A stretch of DNA of 19,958 nucleotides from an uncultured Cetobacterium sp. (GTDB taxonomy: Bacteria; Fusobacteriota; Fusobacteriia; Fusobacteriales; Fusobacteriaceae), in contig CAAFWD010000191.1 in assembly GCA_900766645.1 (NCBI GenBank), positions 1-19,958 of the forward strand, read 5' to 3'. Under the pieces are notes generated by a model that made no database searches, was not told the origin of the DNA, and saw only the letters and a program-made list of their open reading frames with translations. Shown piece after piece: positions 8,085 through 14,843 of this stretch; the stretch's first letter is position 1, and every line of letters starts with the position of its first letter. The position numbers and the translations under genes are program-made.

Positions 8085-9053
8085 ATGAGAAATCCAAAAG
8101 TTGTTGTTATAGGAGGAGGAAGTGGATTATCAGTTGTTTTAAGAGGACTGAAGCATTTTCCAATAGACATTTCAGCCATAGTAACAGTTGCAGATAGTGG
8201 TGGAAGTAGTGGGATATTAAAAAAAGAGTTTAATATTCCAGCACCAGGAGATTTAAGAAATGTAATGATAGCTCTTAGTAATGTGGAGCCATTAATAGAA
8301 GAGGTTTTTCAGTATCGTTTTAAAAAAGAATCTTCAATAGGAGGCCATCCTTTAGGAAACCTTTTAATTACAGCGATGACAGAGATTACAGGAGATGTCC
8401 AAGTAGCAATCAAAAAATTAAGAAAATTATTTAATATACAAGGAAAAATTTTGCCTGCAACATTAGAAAAAATAGAACTTATAGCCGAAAAAGAAAGTGG
8501 GGGCTTTGTTTTTGGAGAAAGTGATATTCCAGTTTTAGGTGAAAGAATAAAAAGGGTTTTTTACAATGGTAAAGTAAATAGTCCTGAGGAAAATATTAAG
8601 GCTATAAATGAAGCAGATTTAATAGTTTTTTCTATAGGAAGTTTATATACCAGTATAATTCCAAATTTACTTTTAGAAAATATGCAAGAGGCATTAAAAA
8701 GATCCAAGGCTAAAAAAATATATATATGTAATGCCATGGGTCAAATGGGAGAAACTGAAAATTATAGTGTTGCAGATCATATAGATTCTATAAATAGACA
8801 TGTTGGATTTGATATGGTTGATAATGTTATTGTTAATTCCTATGAAATTCCTCATGATATAATAGATAGGTATTTAGAAGAAGGTAGCACTCCAGTTGAA
8901 TTAGATCTAGAAAGGTTAGAAGAGATGAGAGTAAAGGTTATATTGGAAGATTTGATAAAAATAGATGATGAGAAAAGGGTTAGACATTTATCATATAAGC
9001 TAGGAGCAGTAATATATTCACAAATAGATAATTTAGAAAACTTTTATGACTAA
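8085..9053 (+). CDS. yvcK: YvcK/CofD-like protein (gluconeogenesis factor family)
   Basis: The 322-aa product belongs to the YvcK family, cytoplasmic UDP-sugar-binding proteins needed for growth on gluconeogenic carbon sources and for cell-envelope homeostasis in Bacillus. GGGSGL (10-15), DSGGSSG (37-43) and PAPGD (52-56) are the family's nucleotide/phosphate-binding motifs. ATG 8085 is preferred over GTG 8040 because GGGG lies 8 nt upstream, the protein then begins MRNPKVVVIGGG, and the predicted promoter overlaps the longer reading. The usual partners yvcJ and whiA are absent here. Instead it precedes an aminopeptidase gene by 16 nt and is probably co-transcribed with it. Confidence 0.9.
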   Translation: MRNPKVVVIGGGSGLSVVLRGLKHFPIDISAIVTVADSGGSSGILKKEFNIPAPGDLRNVMIALSNVEPLIEEVFQYRFKKESSIGGHPLGNLLITAMTEITGDVQVAIKKLRKLFNIQGKILPATLEKIELIAEKESGGFVFGESDIPVLGERIKRVFYNGKVNSPEENIKAINEADLIVFSIGSLYTSIIPNLLLENMQEALKRSKAKKIYICNAMGQMGETENYSVADHIDSINRHVGFDMVDNVIVNSYEIPHDIIDRYLEEGSTPVELDLERLEEMRVKVILEDLIKIDDEKRVRHLSYKLGAVIYSQIDNLENFYD

Positions 9054-9069
9054 AAATTAGGAGGGAAAA

Positions 9070-10461
9070 ATGTTACTAAAAAAAGAGAATGGTTGGAAAC
9101 AAAGGGTTGAAAGTAAAGAGGAGATTTTTAATTTTTCTGAGGGGTATAAAAGCTCTTTAGATTGCGGAAAAACAGAAAGAGAATATGTACAATTTGGTAT
9201 TAAATTAGCAGAAGAAAATGGGTTTGTTAAGATTGATAAAAAAGAAAAATTAGAATCTGGAGATAAAGTTTATTATGTAAATAGAGATAAAAATTTAGTG
9301 TTAGCAATTATAGGGAAAGAAGATATAACAAAAGGAATAAACTATGTCGTTTCTCATATAGATTCACCAAGAATAGATTTAAAACAAAACCCATTATATG
9401 AAGAGTTAGAGTTAGCTTATATGAAGACACATTATTATGGTGGAATAAAAAAATATCAATGGGCTTCTATTCCATTAGCACTACATGGTGTGGTGATATT
9501 ATCAAATGGAGAAAAAAAAGACATTGTTATTGGTGAAAGAGAAGAGGATCCTGTATTTACAATTCCAGATTTATTACCTCACTTAGCAGCTAAAGCTCAA
9601 GGAGATAGAAAAATGGGAGAGGTAATAAAAGGGGAAGAGCTTCAAATCATAGTTGGAACTATGCCAACAACAGTAAAAAATGATGAAATAAAAGAAAGTG
9701 TAAAGTATCTTGTATTAGAGGAACTTAATAAAACATATAATATGATAGAGGAAGATTTTATATCAGCTGAGTTTCAATTAGTTCCGGCTTTCAAAGCTAA
9801 AGATGTTGGACTAGATAGATCATTAGTAGGTGGATATGGTCAAGACGATAGAATTTGTGCGTATACTTCTTTAAAAGCTATAATAGATTTGATAGAAACT
9901 CCAACTAAAACAGCAGTATGTTTTTTAGCAGATAAAGAGGAAACTGGATCTAACGGATCAACTGGACTTCAATCTAATTATCTAGAATATTTTACAAGTG
10001 ATTTAGTTTATAAATGTAAGGAAAATTATAGTGATATAGATTTAAGAAGAACTTTATGGAATTCAAATGCTTTATCATCAGATGTTAATGCTGCGATGGA
10101 TCCACTTTTTAAAGGAGTTCATGAAAGCCAAAATGCTGCAAAGTTAAATTATGGAGTGGTTGTAACAAAATATACTGGAGCAAGAGGAAAAGGTGGAACT
10201 AATGATGCTGATGCAGAGTATGTATGGGCAGTTAGAAATGTGTTAAATAAAAATAATGTCATTTGGCAAACAGGTGAACTTGGAAAAGTTGATGAAGGTG
10301 GAGGAGGAACAGTAGCTATGTTTTTAGCTCAGGTAGGAATAAGAACGATAGATATTGGACCTGGATTATTAGCTATGCATTCACCATTTGAAGTTTCATC
10401 AAAATTAGATATATTTGAAACATATAAAGCATACAAAGCTTTTTATAATGATATGAAATAA
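9070..10461 (+). CDS. apeA: M18-family zinc aminopeptidase
   Basis: A 463-aa cytosolic metallo-aminopeptidase of family M18 (aminopeptidase I / aspartyl aminopeptidase group), which removes N-terminal residues from peptides. Likely metal and catalytic residues: His96 and Asp98 in SHIDSP, Asp259/Asp260 in GGYGQDDR, Glu290-Glu291 in DKEETGSNGSTG, Asp338 in SSDVNAAMDP and His437 in GLLAMHSPFE. The set is complete and the length normal. AGGAGG lies about 7 nt before the start, 16 nt after yvcK. Residue specificity (acidic versus broad) cannot be decided from sequence alone. Confidence 0.92.
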   Translation: MLLKKENGWKQRVESKEEIFNFSEGYKSSLDCGKTEREYVQFGIKLAEENGFVKIDKKEKLESGDKVYYVNRDKNLVLAIIGKEDITKGINYVVSHIDSPRIDLKQNPLYEELELAYMKTHYYGGIKKYQWASIPLALHGVVILSNGEKKDIVIGEREEDPVFTIPDLLPHLAAKAQGDRKMGEVIKGEELQIIVGTMPTTVKNDEIKESVKYLVLEELNKTYNMIEEDFISAEFQLVPAFKAKDVGLDRSLVGGYGQDDRICAYTSLKAIIDLIETPTKTAVCFLADKEETGSNGSTGLQSNYLEYFTSDLVYKCKENYSDIDLRRTLWNSNALSSDVNAAMDPLFKGVHESQNAAKLNYGVVVTKYTGARGKGGTNDADAEYVWAVRNVLNKNNVIWQTGELGKVDEGGGGTVAMFLAQVGIRTIDIGPGLLAMHSPFEVSSKLDIFETYKAYKAFYNDMK

Positions 10462-10477
10462 AACTATAAATAAAAAG

Positions 10478-10522
10478 AAGCTCTTTATAACAGACGCCAA
10501 TTCTGAAATAAAGAGCTTTTTT
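10478..10522. terminator. Two-way terminator shared by apeA and the minus-strand riboswitch RNA
   Basis: AAGCTCTTTAT (10478-10488) pairs perfectly with ATAAAGAGCTT (10508-10518). An inner CAGA/TCTG pairing can extend it. T runs follow in both directions (TTTTTTAAT on plus, TTCTTTTTATTT on minus). Confidence 0.88.
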
Positions 10523-10554
10523 AATATCTAATTTTTATAAAAGTTTTTGTTTTT

Positions 10555-10602
10555 AAGGTTTGTTTTTTTAAAAGTTTGTTTGTTTTCGTTTGTTTGTTTT
10601 TC
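10555..10602. repeat. GTTT-rich low-complexity tract
   Basis: Repeated TTTGTTTG units, with two GTTTGTTTG blocks separated by TTTTC, fill this stretch. On the minus strand it reads as AAAC repeats, giving the 3' part of the predicted riboswitch RNA an A/C-rich, unstructured tail. There are no conserved repeat-spacer units, so it is not a CRISPR array. Confidence 0.75.
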
Positions 10603-10605
10603 ATT

Positions 10606-10658
10606 ATAGGTTAAAATTTGTGTGATGTTTCAAAAATGTGATAAGAAAATTAACCTAT
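10606..10658. repeat. Inverted repeat in the riboswitch RNA
   Basis: ATAGGTTAA (10606-10614) and TTAACCTAT (10650-10658) are perfect 9-nt inverted arms with a 35-nt loop. On the minus strand the loop carries ATCACA twice. It has no T run, so it is not itself a terminator. Confidence 0.7.
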
Positions 10659-10684
10659 GCAGAAGAATCAAAGACTTTTTTCAT
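10655..10684 (-). CDS. Nine-codon ORF behind the cobalamin riboswitch
   Basis: On the minus strand GGGAGG with a 7-nt spacer precedes an ATG that opens MKKVFDSSA and then TAG. The RBS is as good as those of real genes in this window. The start looks like the beginning of a signal peptide. It could be a regulatory micropeptide, a translated toggle for the riboswitch, or the stump of a lost exported B12-uptake protein. The stop codon overlaps one arm of the following inverted repeat. Confidence 0.4.
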   Translation of the reverse strand: MKKVFDSSA

Positions 10685-10711
10685 ATTTATTACCTCCCTC
10701 GAGTTTATCCA

Positions 10712-10871
10712 CACTAATAAATATCCTGACTAACTTCTTCCTACTAGTAAACCTTCCCAAGAAATAATCTCAGTGGCACTTTATACTTTCGTCTGAATTA
10801 CAGTGGCGGGGCCGTGGAGGAATCTAACCTCACTTCCTTATTAATGTTTAAGTAAACTAAAAATTGTTTAC
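10712..10871 (-). promoter_or_regulatory. Cobalamin (B12) riboswitch aptamer
   Basis: Read on the minus strand, the conserved class I core appears in order. GGAAGTGAGGTTAGATTCC with CTCCACGG comes first, then CCCCGCCACTGTAA (core at 10801-10810), GCCACTGAG (10771-10777), GGGAAGG (10752-10758), AGTAGGAAGAA (about 10735-10745) and AGTCAGGAT (10723-10731). CATTAATAA (10838-10846) pairs with TTATTAGTG (10712-10720) as a closing stem. A hairpin AGTAAAC/GTTTACT (about 10856-10877) precedes it. The usual 5' GGUGCC module is not evident inside the predicted transcript, so the P1/P2 part is either divergent or reduced. The RBS at 10691-10697 lies just beyond the closing stem, in the position expected for translational control. 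Confidence 0.9.
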
Positions 10872-10877
10872 TAATAA

Positions 10878-10906
10878 AATATACCTTTTAAATGCAATAA
10901 AGTCAA
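10878..10906 (-). promoter_or_regulatory. Strong minus-strand promoter for the riboswitch RNA
   Basis: TTGACT (10901-10906), a 17-nt spacer and TATATT (10878-10883) on the minus strand place the transcript start near 10871, at the 5' hairpin of the riboswitch. It is divergent from the promoter at 10935-10963. Confidence 0.7.
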
Positions 10907-10934
10907 GAGGGATCAAAAATAAAAATAAAAAATC

Positions 10935-10963
10935 TTTACTATAATAATGACAAGTGTTATAAT
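10935..10963 (+). promoter_or_regulatory. Promoter of the FabK/NMO-like gene
   Basis: TTTACT (10935-10940), a 17-nt spacer and a perfect TATAAT (10958-10963), followed 18 nt later by AGGAGG and the gene start. Confidence 0.75.
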
Positions 10964-10993
10964 AACATATGTAATATTATTAGGAGGTGTACT

Positions 10994-11932
10994 ATGAAAA
11001 TCGGTGATTTAACAATAGAAGTGCCTATTATACAGGGTGGAATGGGAATAAGAGCATCTATGTCAAGATTAGCATCAGCAGTAGCAAACCAAGGTGGAGT
11101 AGGAGTAATAGCTGGAACGGCTTTATCAATAGATGAATTAAAAGATGAGATTAGAAAAGCAAAAAGTCAAATAGTAAATAAAGGCGGAGCTTTAGGTGTA
11201 AATATAATGGTAGCAGCATCAAATTTTGCAGAAGGAGTAAAAGTTGCTATTGAAGAAAAAGTAGATATGATAATTTGTGGAGCTGGATTCTCTAGAGATA
11301 TATTTGAAACAGTAAAAGGAACAGGAGTAAAAGTTGTGCCAATTGTTTCAAGTTTAAAATTAGCTAAGATAGCTCAAAAATTAGGAGCAGATGCAATAGT
11401 TGTAGAAGGAGGAAATGCAGGAGGACACTTAGGAACAGAATTAGATTCTTGGGATATAGTAGAAGATATAGCTAAGAATGTTTCAATTCCTGTATTTGGA
11501 GCAGGAGGAGTTATTACTCCAGCAGATGCAGAAAAAATGATGTCGTTAGGAGTTGCAGGAGTACAGATGGGAAGTAGATTTATTGCAACAGAAGAGTGTG
11601 AAGTTAGCGATGAATTTAAAGAGATGTATGTAAACTGTAAAGAGGGAGATGTTGTTCAAATTATGAGTTCAGCAGGATTACCAGCAAATGCTATAATATC
11701 TCCGTATGTAGAAAAAATATTAGCAGAGGAAAAATTAACTCCTAAAACTTGTACTAATTGCTTAAAGAAATGTAGTAGAAAGTTTTGTGTAAAAGAAAAG
11801 TTAGTTATGGGACATGAGGGAGATAAAGAAAGAGGTATATTCTTTGCAGGAAAAGACGCATGGAAAATAAATGAGATTTTAAGTGTAAAAGAAGTATTTA
11901 ATAGATTTAAAGATAAAGTAACTAAAAATTAA
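10994..11932 (+). CDS. FMN-dependent nitronate monooxygenase / FabK-like oxidoreductase with C-terminal Cys cluster
   Basis: A 312-aa TIM-barrel flavoprotein of the NMO/FabK/YrpB family. These proteins oxidise nitronates or, as FabK, reduce enoyl-ACP. PIIQGGMGI (11-19), GGNAGGHLG (139-147, with the family's active-site His145) and FGAGGVITP then GVQMGSRF (phosphate-binding region) are visible. The C-terminal part carries Cys253, Cys256, Cys260 and Cys265 (CX2CX3CX4C), which may bind a metal or Fe-S cluster. AGGAGG lies 6 nt before the start. No fatty-acid synthesis genes are nearby, so a FabK role has no contextual support. It probably continues into the ZIP gene 74 nt downstream, since no terminator separates them. 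Confidence 0.85.
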   Translation: MKIGDLTIEVPIIQGGMGIRASMSRLASAVANQGGVGVIAGTALSIDELKDEIRKAKSQIVNKGGALGVNIMVAASNFAEGVKVAIEEKVDMIICGAGFSRDIFETVKGTGVKVVPIVSSLKLAKIAQKLGADAIVVEGGNAGGHLGTELDSWDIVEDIAKNVSIPVFGAGGVITPADAEKMMSLGVAGVQMGSRFIATEECEVSDEFKEMYVNCKEGDVVQIMSSAGLPANAIISPYVEKILAEEKLTPKTCTNCLKKCSRKFCVKEKLVMGHEGDKERGIFFAGKDAWKINEILSVKEVFNRFKDKVTKN

Positions 11933-12006
11933 AAATAAATAAAAAAGAAAAAAAGAGTTAGTAAAGAATAAACTTCAAGAGTAGATGAATTAAAGGGGTG
12001 AAGTTT

Positions 12007-12819
12007 ATGAGCAATGTTATGTTTGCATTTTTACTAACTCTTTTTGCTGGTTTAGCAACAGGGATAGGAAGTTGTCTAGCATTTTTTGCAAAAAAAACAA
12101 ATACTAAATTTTTATCAACAGCATTGGGATTTTCAGCGGGAGTTATGATATATGTTTCTTTTGTTGAAATTATTTTAAAATCAAGAAAATCATTGGTTTT
12201 GGCTATGGGAGATGTAAAGGGAAATTGGATAACTGTTATATCATTTTTTGGTGGAATGTTATTTATTGCTTTGGTGGATAAACTTATACCGAGCTATGAA
12301 AATCCTCATGAAATTAGAGATTCTAAAGAGCTTGATTCTAATAATATAAAAAAGAGAGAGGATATGACAGGTTTGTACAGAATGGGGATATTCTCAGCTA
12401 TAGCTATAGGGATTCATAATTTTCCAGAGGGGTTGGCAACTTTTATATCTGCTTTAGAAGATCCAACTTTGGGAATTTCTATTGCAATAGCTATTGCAAT
12501 ACATAATATACCAGAAGGGATTGCAGTTTCAGTTCCAATCTATTATTCCACAGGAAGTAAAAAGAAAGCTTTTATATATTCGTTTTTATCAGGGTTATCA
12601 GAACCAGTGGGAGCTTTGTTAGGATATATTATTTTGATGCCTTTTATAAATGATATGATATTTGGAATTATTTTTGCAGGAGTTGCAGGAATAATGGTTT
12701 TTATATCTCTAGATGAACTTTTACCAGCAGCAGAAAATTATGGTGAACACCACTTATCAATGTATGGGCTAATAAGTGGTATGATGGTAATGGCTTTAAG
12801 TTTATTATTGTTTTTATAA
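12007..12819 (+). CDS. zupT: ZIP-family divalent metal transporter (ZupT type)
   Basis: A 270-aa inner-membrane importer for zinc and other divalent cations, with about eight membrane segments. The two metal-site motifs are HNFPEG (from His137) and HNIPEG (from His166), in the positions expected for TM4 and TM5. The ATG at 12007 is chosen because GGGG lies about 8 nt upstream; the in-frame GTG at 11998 overlaps that RBS. The short hydrophilic stretch around residues 96-122 is the variable loop and is not His-rich. A terminator follows directly after the stop. Confidence 0.92.
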   Translation: MSNVMFAFLLTLFAGLATGIGSCLAFFAKKTNTKFLSTALGFSAGVMIYVSFVEIILKSRKSLVLAMGDVKGNWITVISFFGGMLFIALVDKLIPSYENPHEIRDSKELDSNNIKKREDMTGLYRMGIFSAIAIGIHNFPEGLATFISALEDPTLGISIAIAIAIHNIPEGIAVSVPIYYSTGSKKKAFIYSFLSGLSEPVGALLGYIILMPFINDMIFGIIFAGVAGIMVFISLDELLPAAENYGEHHLSMYGLISGMMVMALSLLLFL

Positions 12820-12847
12820 AATACAGAATTTATTCTGTATTTTTTTG
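12820..12847 (+). terminator. Terminator after zupT
   Basis: AATACAGAA (12820-12828) and TTCTGTATT (12833-12841) form a perfect stem with a 4-nt loop, followed by six further T. Confidence 0.88.
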
Positions 12848-12874
12848 TTTGTAAAAATGTTTATAAAAAATATA

Positions 12875-12903
12875 TTTACAGTGAAATATTTATATATTAT
12901 AGT
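12875..12903 (+). promoter_or_regulatory. Promoter of the MarC-family gene
   Basis: TTTACA (12875-12880), a 17-nt spacer and TATAGT (12898-12903), 24 nt before the start codon. Confidence 0.6.
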
Positions 12904-12927
12904 GTAATAAAAAACAGAGGAGCAGCT

Positions 12928-13548
12928 ATGTCAACAGGTTTTTTTACAAGTATGATGGGATATGTTTTAACAATAATAGGTATTTTGGATCCATTTGCAA
13001 ATGTACCATTATTTATGAGCTTAACGGAAAAACAAGCACCGGAAACAAGAAAGAAAATATATAATACAATAATTCTAGCGGGGCTAGGGATTTTAGAAGG
13101 ATTTATTTTGGTTGGAGACTTCTTTATGACCTATTTATATAAAATAGGAATGAATGAATTGAGAGTAGCAGGAGGTATAATTTTAGCTGTTGTAGCTCTT
13201 AGAAATTTATTGGGAGTGTCAAATTCTAGTGGGAATCAAGAAGACAGAGAGATGACTATGAGTGAAGCGGTTAAATATGCAGTAACACCACTAACATTTC
13301 CTTTGTTAGTAGGACCAGGTACAATATCTACAGTTATGATAATTCATAAAGAAGCAGGATATTTAGTAGCATTAGGTTCAGTTGCAATAACATTTTTAAT
13401 TATGAAATTTTTATTTTCGATTACTCATATATTAGATGAAATTTTTGGAGGAATCGTCTTATTTGTTCTTTCAAGGGTTATGCAGATTTTCATAATGTCT
13501 GCAGGAGTAAAACTAATTTGTTTAGGAATAAAAGGAATATTTTTTTAA
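12928..13548 (+). CDS. MarC family integral membrane protein
   Basis: A 206-aa inner-membrane protein of the MarC (UPF0056) family, normal in length, with about six hydrophobic segments. The family pattern IIGILDPFANVPLFMSLT near the N-terminus and PLTFPLLVGPGTIST in the second half, the two pseudo-symmetric proline-rich re-entrant regions, are clear. Members were once linked to multiple antibiotic resistance, but that role has not held up and the function is unknown. GAGGAG lies 5 nt before the ATG. It stands alone between a promoter and a terminator. Confidence 0.9.
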   Translation: MSTGFFTSMMGYVLTIIGILDPFANVPLFMSLTEKQAPETRKKIYNTIILAGLGILEGFILVGDFFMTYLYKIGMNELRVAGGIILAVVALRNLLGVSNSSGNQEDREMTMSEAVKYAVTPLTFPLLVGPGTISTVMIIHKEAGYLVALGSVAITFLIMKFLFSITHILDEIFGGIVLFVLSRVMQIFIMSAGVKLICLGIKGIFF

Positions 13549-13576
13549 AAAAGAGGAGATTAGCTCTCCTCTTTTT
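13549..13576. terminator. Two-way terminator between marC and xth
   Basis: AAAAGAGGAGA (13549-13559) pairs with TCTCCTCTTTT (13565-13575) around a 5-nt loop, with T runs on both strands. It serves the MarC gene and the convergent exonuclease gene. Confidence 0.9.
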
Positions 13577-13582
13577 ATAATA

Positions 13583-14341
13583 TTAAAATTTTAATATTAA
13601 TTCCACAGGACAATGATCAGATCCCATAATTTCACTATGAATATTAGCCTCTAATATATTTGGCTTTAATCTATCAGATGTTATAAAGTAATCTATTCTC
13701 CATCCAGCATTGTTTTTTCTAGCATTGAATCTATATGACCACCATGAATAAGCTCCAGTTAAGTTAGGATGCTTAAATCTAAATGTGTCAACAAAACCAG
13801 CATTAAGAAGTTCTGTAAACTTAGCTCTTTCTTCATCAGTAAAACCGGCATTTGTTCTATTAGATTTAGGGTTTTTTAGGTCTATCTCTGTATGAGCTAC
13901 ATTTAAATCACCACATATAACTACAGGTTTTTTTTCATCAAGTTCTTTTACATAACTTCTAAAATGATCATCCCATCTCATTCTATAGTCGAGTCTAGCA
14001 AGCTCTGTTTGAGAATTAGGAGTGTAGACTGTTAAAAAGTAAAAATTGTCAAACTCTAAAGTAATAACTCTTCCCTCTTTATCGTGTTCGTCAATTCCTA
14101 AACCATAAGAAACATTTAAAGGTTTTTCTTTTGTAAAAACTGCAGTTCCAGAATAACCTTTTTTTTCAGCATAGTTCCAATAAAGGTGGTAATCTTTTAT
14201 TGGAATATTTATTTGTCCTTCTTGAAGCTTTATTTCTTGCAAGCAAAAAATATCAGCATCGATTTCATTGAAGTACTCCATAAAATTTTTTTGTAAAATT
14301 GCTCTTAATCCATTCACATTCCAAGAAATCATTTTTTTCAT
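13583..14341 (-). CDS. xth: Exodeoxyribonuclease III (AP endonuclease)
   Basis: A 252-aa base-excision-repair enzyme that cleaves DNA at abasic sites and removes 3' blocking groups. It is the ExoIII/ExoA type of the endonuclease/exonuclease/phosphatase fold. Catalytic residues are all present: Asn10 in WNVNG, Glu36 in LQEIK, Tyr106 in VYTPNSQ, Asp145 and Asn147 in CGDLNVAH, Asp217 in RIDYF, and Asp242-His243 in GSDHCPVEL. AGGAGGG lies about 7 nt before the ATG. It is a single-gene unit with its own promoter and terminator. Confidence 0.96.
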   Translation of the reverse strand: MKKMISWNVNGLRAILQKNFMEYFNEIDADIFCLQEIKLQEGQINIPIKDYHLYWNYAEKKGYSGTAVFTKEKPLNVSYGLGIDEHDKEGRVITLEFDNFYFLTVYTPNSQTELARLDYRMRWDDHFRSYVKELDEKKPVVICGDLNVAHTEIDLKNPKSNRTNAGFTDEERAKFTELLNAGFVDTFRFKHPNLTGAYSWWSYRFNARKNNAGWRIDYFITSDRLKPNILEANIHSEIMGSDHCPVELILKF

Positions 14342-14381
14342 TGAAATACCCTCCTATTGTAAATTTATAATTTATAAAAAA

Positions 14382-14390
14382 ATTATAACA
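14382..14390 (-). promoter_or_regulatory. Extended -10 promoter of xth
   Basis: The minus strand carries TGTTATAAT, an extended -10 (TG-n-TATAAT), about 41 nt before the start. No clear -35 is seen, as is common for extended -10 promoters. Confidence 0.55.
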
Positions 14391-14415
14391 TAAAACAAAA
14401 AAATAAAAAACTTTG

Positions 14416-14444
14416 TTGACAAGAAAATGAAATTATGATACTAT
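14416..14444 (+). promoter_or_regulatory. Promoter of the tRNA cluster
   Basis: A perfect TTGACA (14416-14421), a 17-nt spacer and TACTAT (14439-14444) lie 32 nt before the first tRNA. Confidence 0.7.
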
Positions 14445-14476
14445 AATTATGTAGCAAGCAACCAGCTACAGGAAGT

Positions 14477-14553
14477 CGGAATATAGCGCAGTCAGGTAGC
14501 GCACCTGCCTTGGGAGCAGGGGGCCGCAAGTTCGAATCTTGCTATTCCGACCA
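14477..14553 (+). tRNA. tRNA-Pro (anticodon UGG)
   Basis: Acceptor arms CGGAATA and TATTCCG, discriminator A and encoded CCA. The anticodon stem CCTGC/GCAGG encloses loop CTTGGGA with anticodon TGG at 14511-14513. The T arm holds TTCGAAT. Confidence 0.95.
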
Positions 14554-14556
14554 TTC

Positions 14557-14632
14557 AGGTCAATGGCTCAATTGGTAGAGCATCGGTCTCCAAACCCGAG
14601 GGTGGGGGGTTCGAGTCCCTCTTGACCTGCCA
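14557..14632 (+). tRNA. tRNA-Trp (anticodon CCA)
   Basis: Acceptor arms AGGTCAA and TTGACCT, discriminator G and encoded CCA. The anticodon loop is CTCCAAA with anticodon CCA at 14590-14592. The anticodon stem TCGGT/CCCGA has a T-C mismatch at its loop-closing pair. Confidence 0.95.
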
Positions 14633-14635
14633 GTT

Positions 14636-14712
14636 GCCTAGATAGCTCAGTTGGCTAGAGCACTCGGTTCATACCCGAGCGGTCGAAGGTTCGAATCCTT
14701 TTCTAGGCACCA
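14636..14712 (+). tRNA. tRNA-Met (anticodon CAU), probably elongator
   Basis: Acceptor arms GCCTAGA and TCTAGGC, discriminator A and encoded CCA. The stem CTCGG/CCGAG encloses loop TTCATAC with anticodon CAT at 14670-14672. The G1-C72 pair rules out the usual initiator type. A lysidine-modified tRNA-Ile cannot be fully excluded by eye. Confidence 0.92.
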
Positions 14713-14724
14713 ACAATGAATTTT

Positions 14725-14749
14725 AACACAGCGAAAGCTGTGTTTTTTT
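14725..14749 (+). terminator. Terminator of the tRNA cluster
   Basis: AACACAGC and GCTGTGTT form a perfect stem with a GAAA tetraloop, followed by a T run. Confidence 0.93.
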
Positions 14750-14843
14750 ATTTACCTATATTAATATCATAAATTCACTAAAAAATAAAAGGATATTTTT
14801 ACTAAATTCCTAAAAAATATAAAAGGGGTTAAGGAGTGAGATT

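Larger units (their letters stand above)
10474..10871 (-). ncRNA. Predicted riboswitch-controlled RNA with no conventional gene
   Basis: This is the transcript expected between the minus-strand promoter (10878-10906) and the two-way terminator at 10478-10518. In order it holds a 5' hairpin, a cobalamin aptamer, a strong RBS with a nine-codon ORF, an inverted repeat and an A/C-rich tail. Minus-strand reading finds no longer ORF with an RBS before the terminator. It may be a B12-regulated small RNA, a micropeptide mRNA, or a remnant left by loss of a B12-regulated gene. The boundaries are inferred from the promoter and terminator only. Confidence 0.6.

Noticed and set aside
10555..10602. CRISPR-like repeat from the GTTTG units
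   Set aside because: The units are short, tandem and imperfect without spacers; it is simple low-complexity sequence.
10712..10871. Cobalamin riboswitch controlling the FabK/NMO-like gene
   Set aside because: The aptamer reads only on the minus strand and its transcript runs away from that gene, which has its own plus-strand promoter.
14477..14712. tRNA cluster as an integration site for a mobile element
   Set aside because: No integrase, direct repeat of a tRNA 3' end or compositional change was seen on either side.
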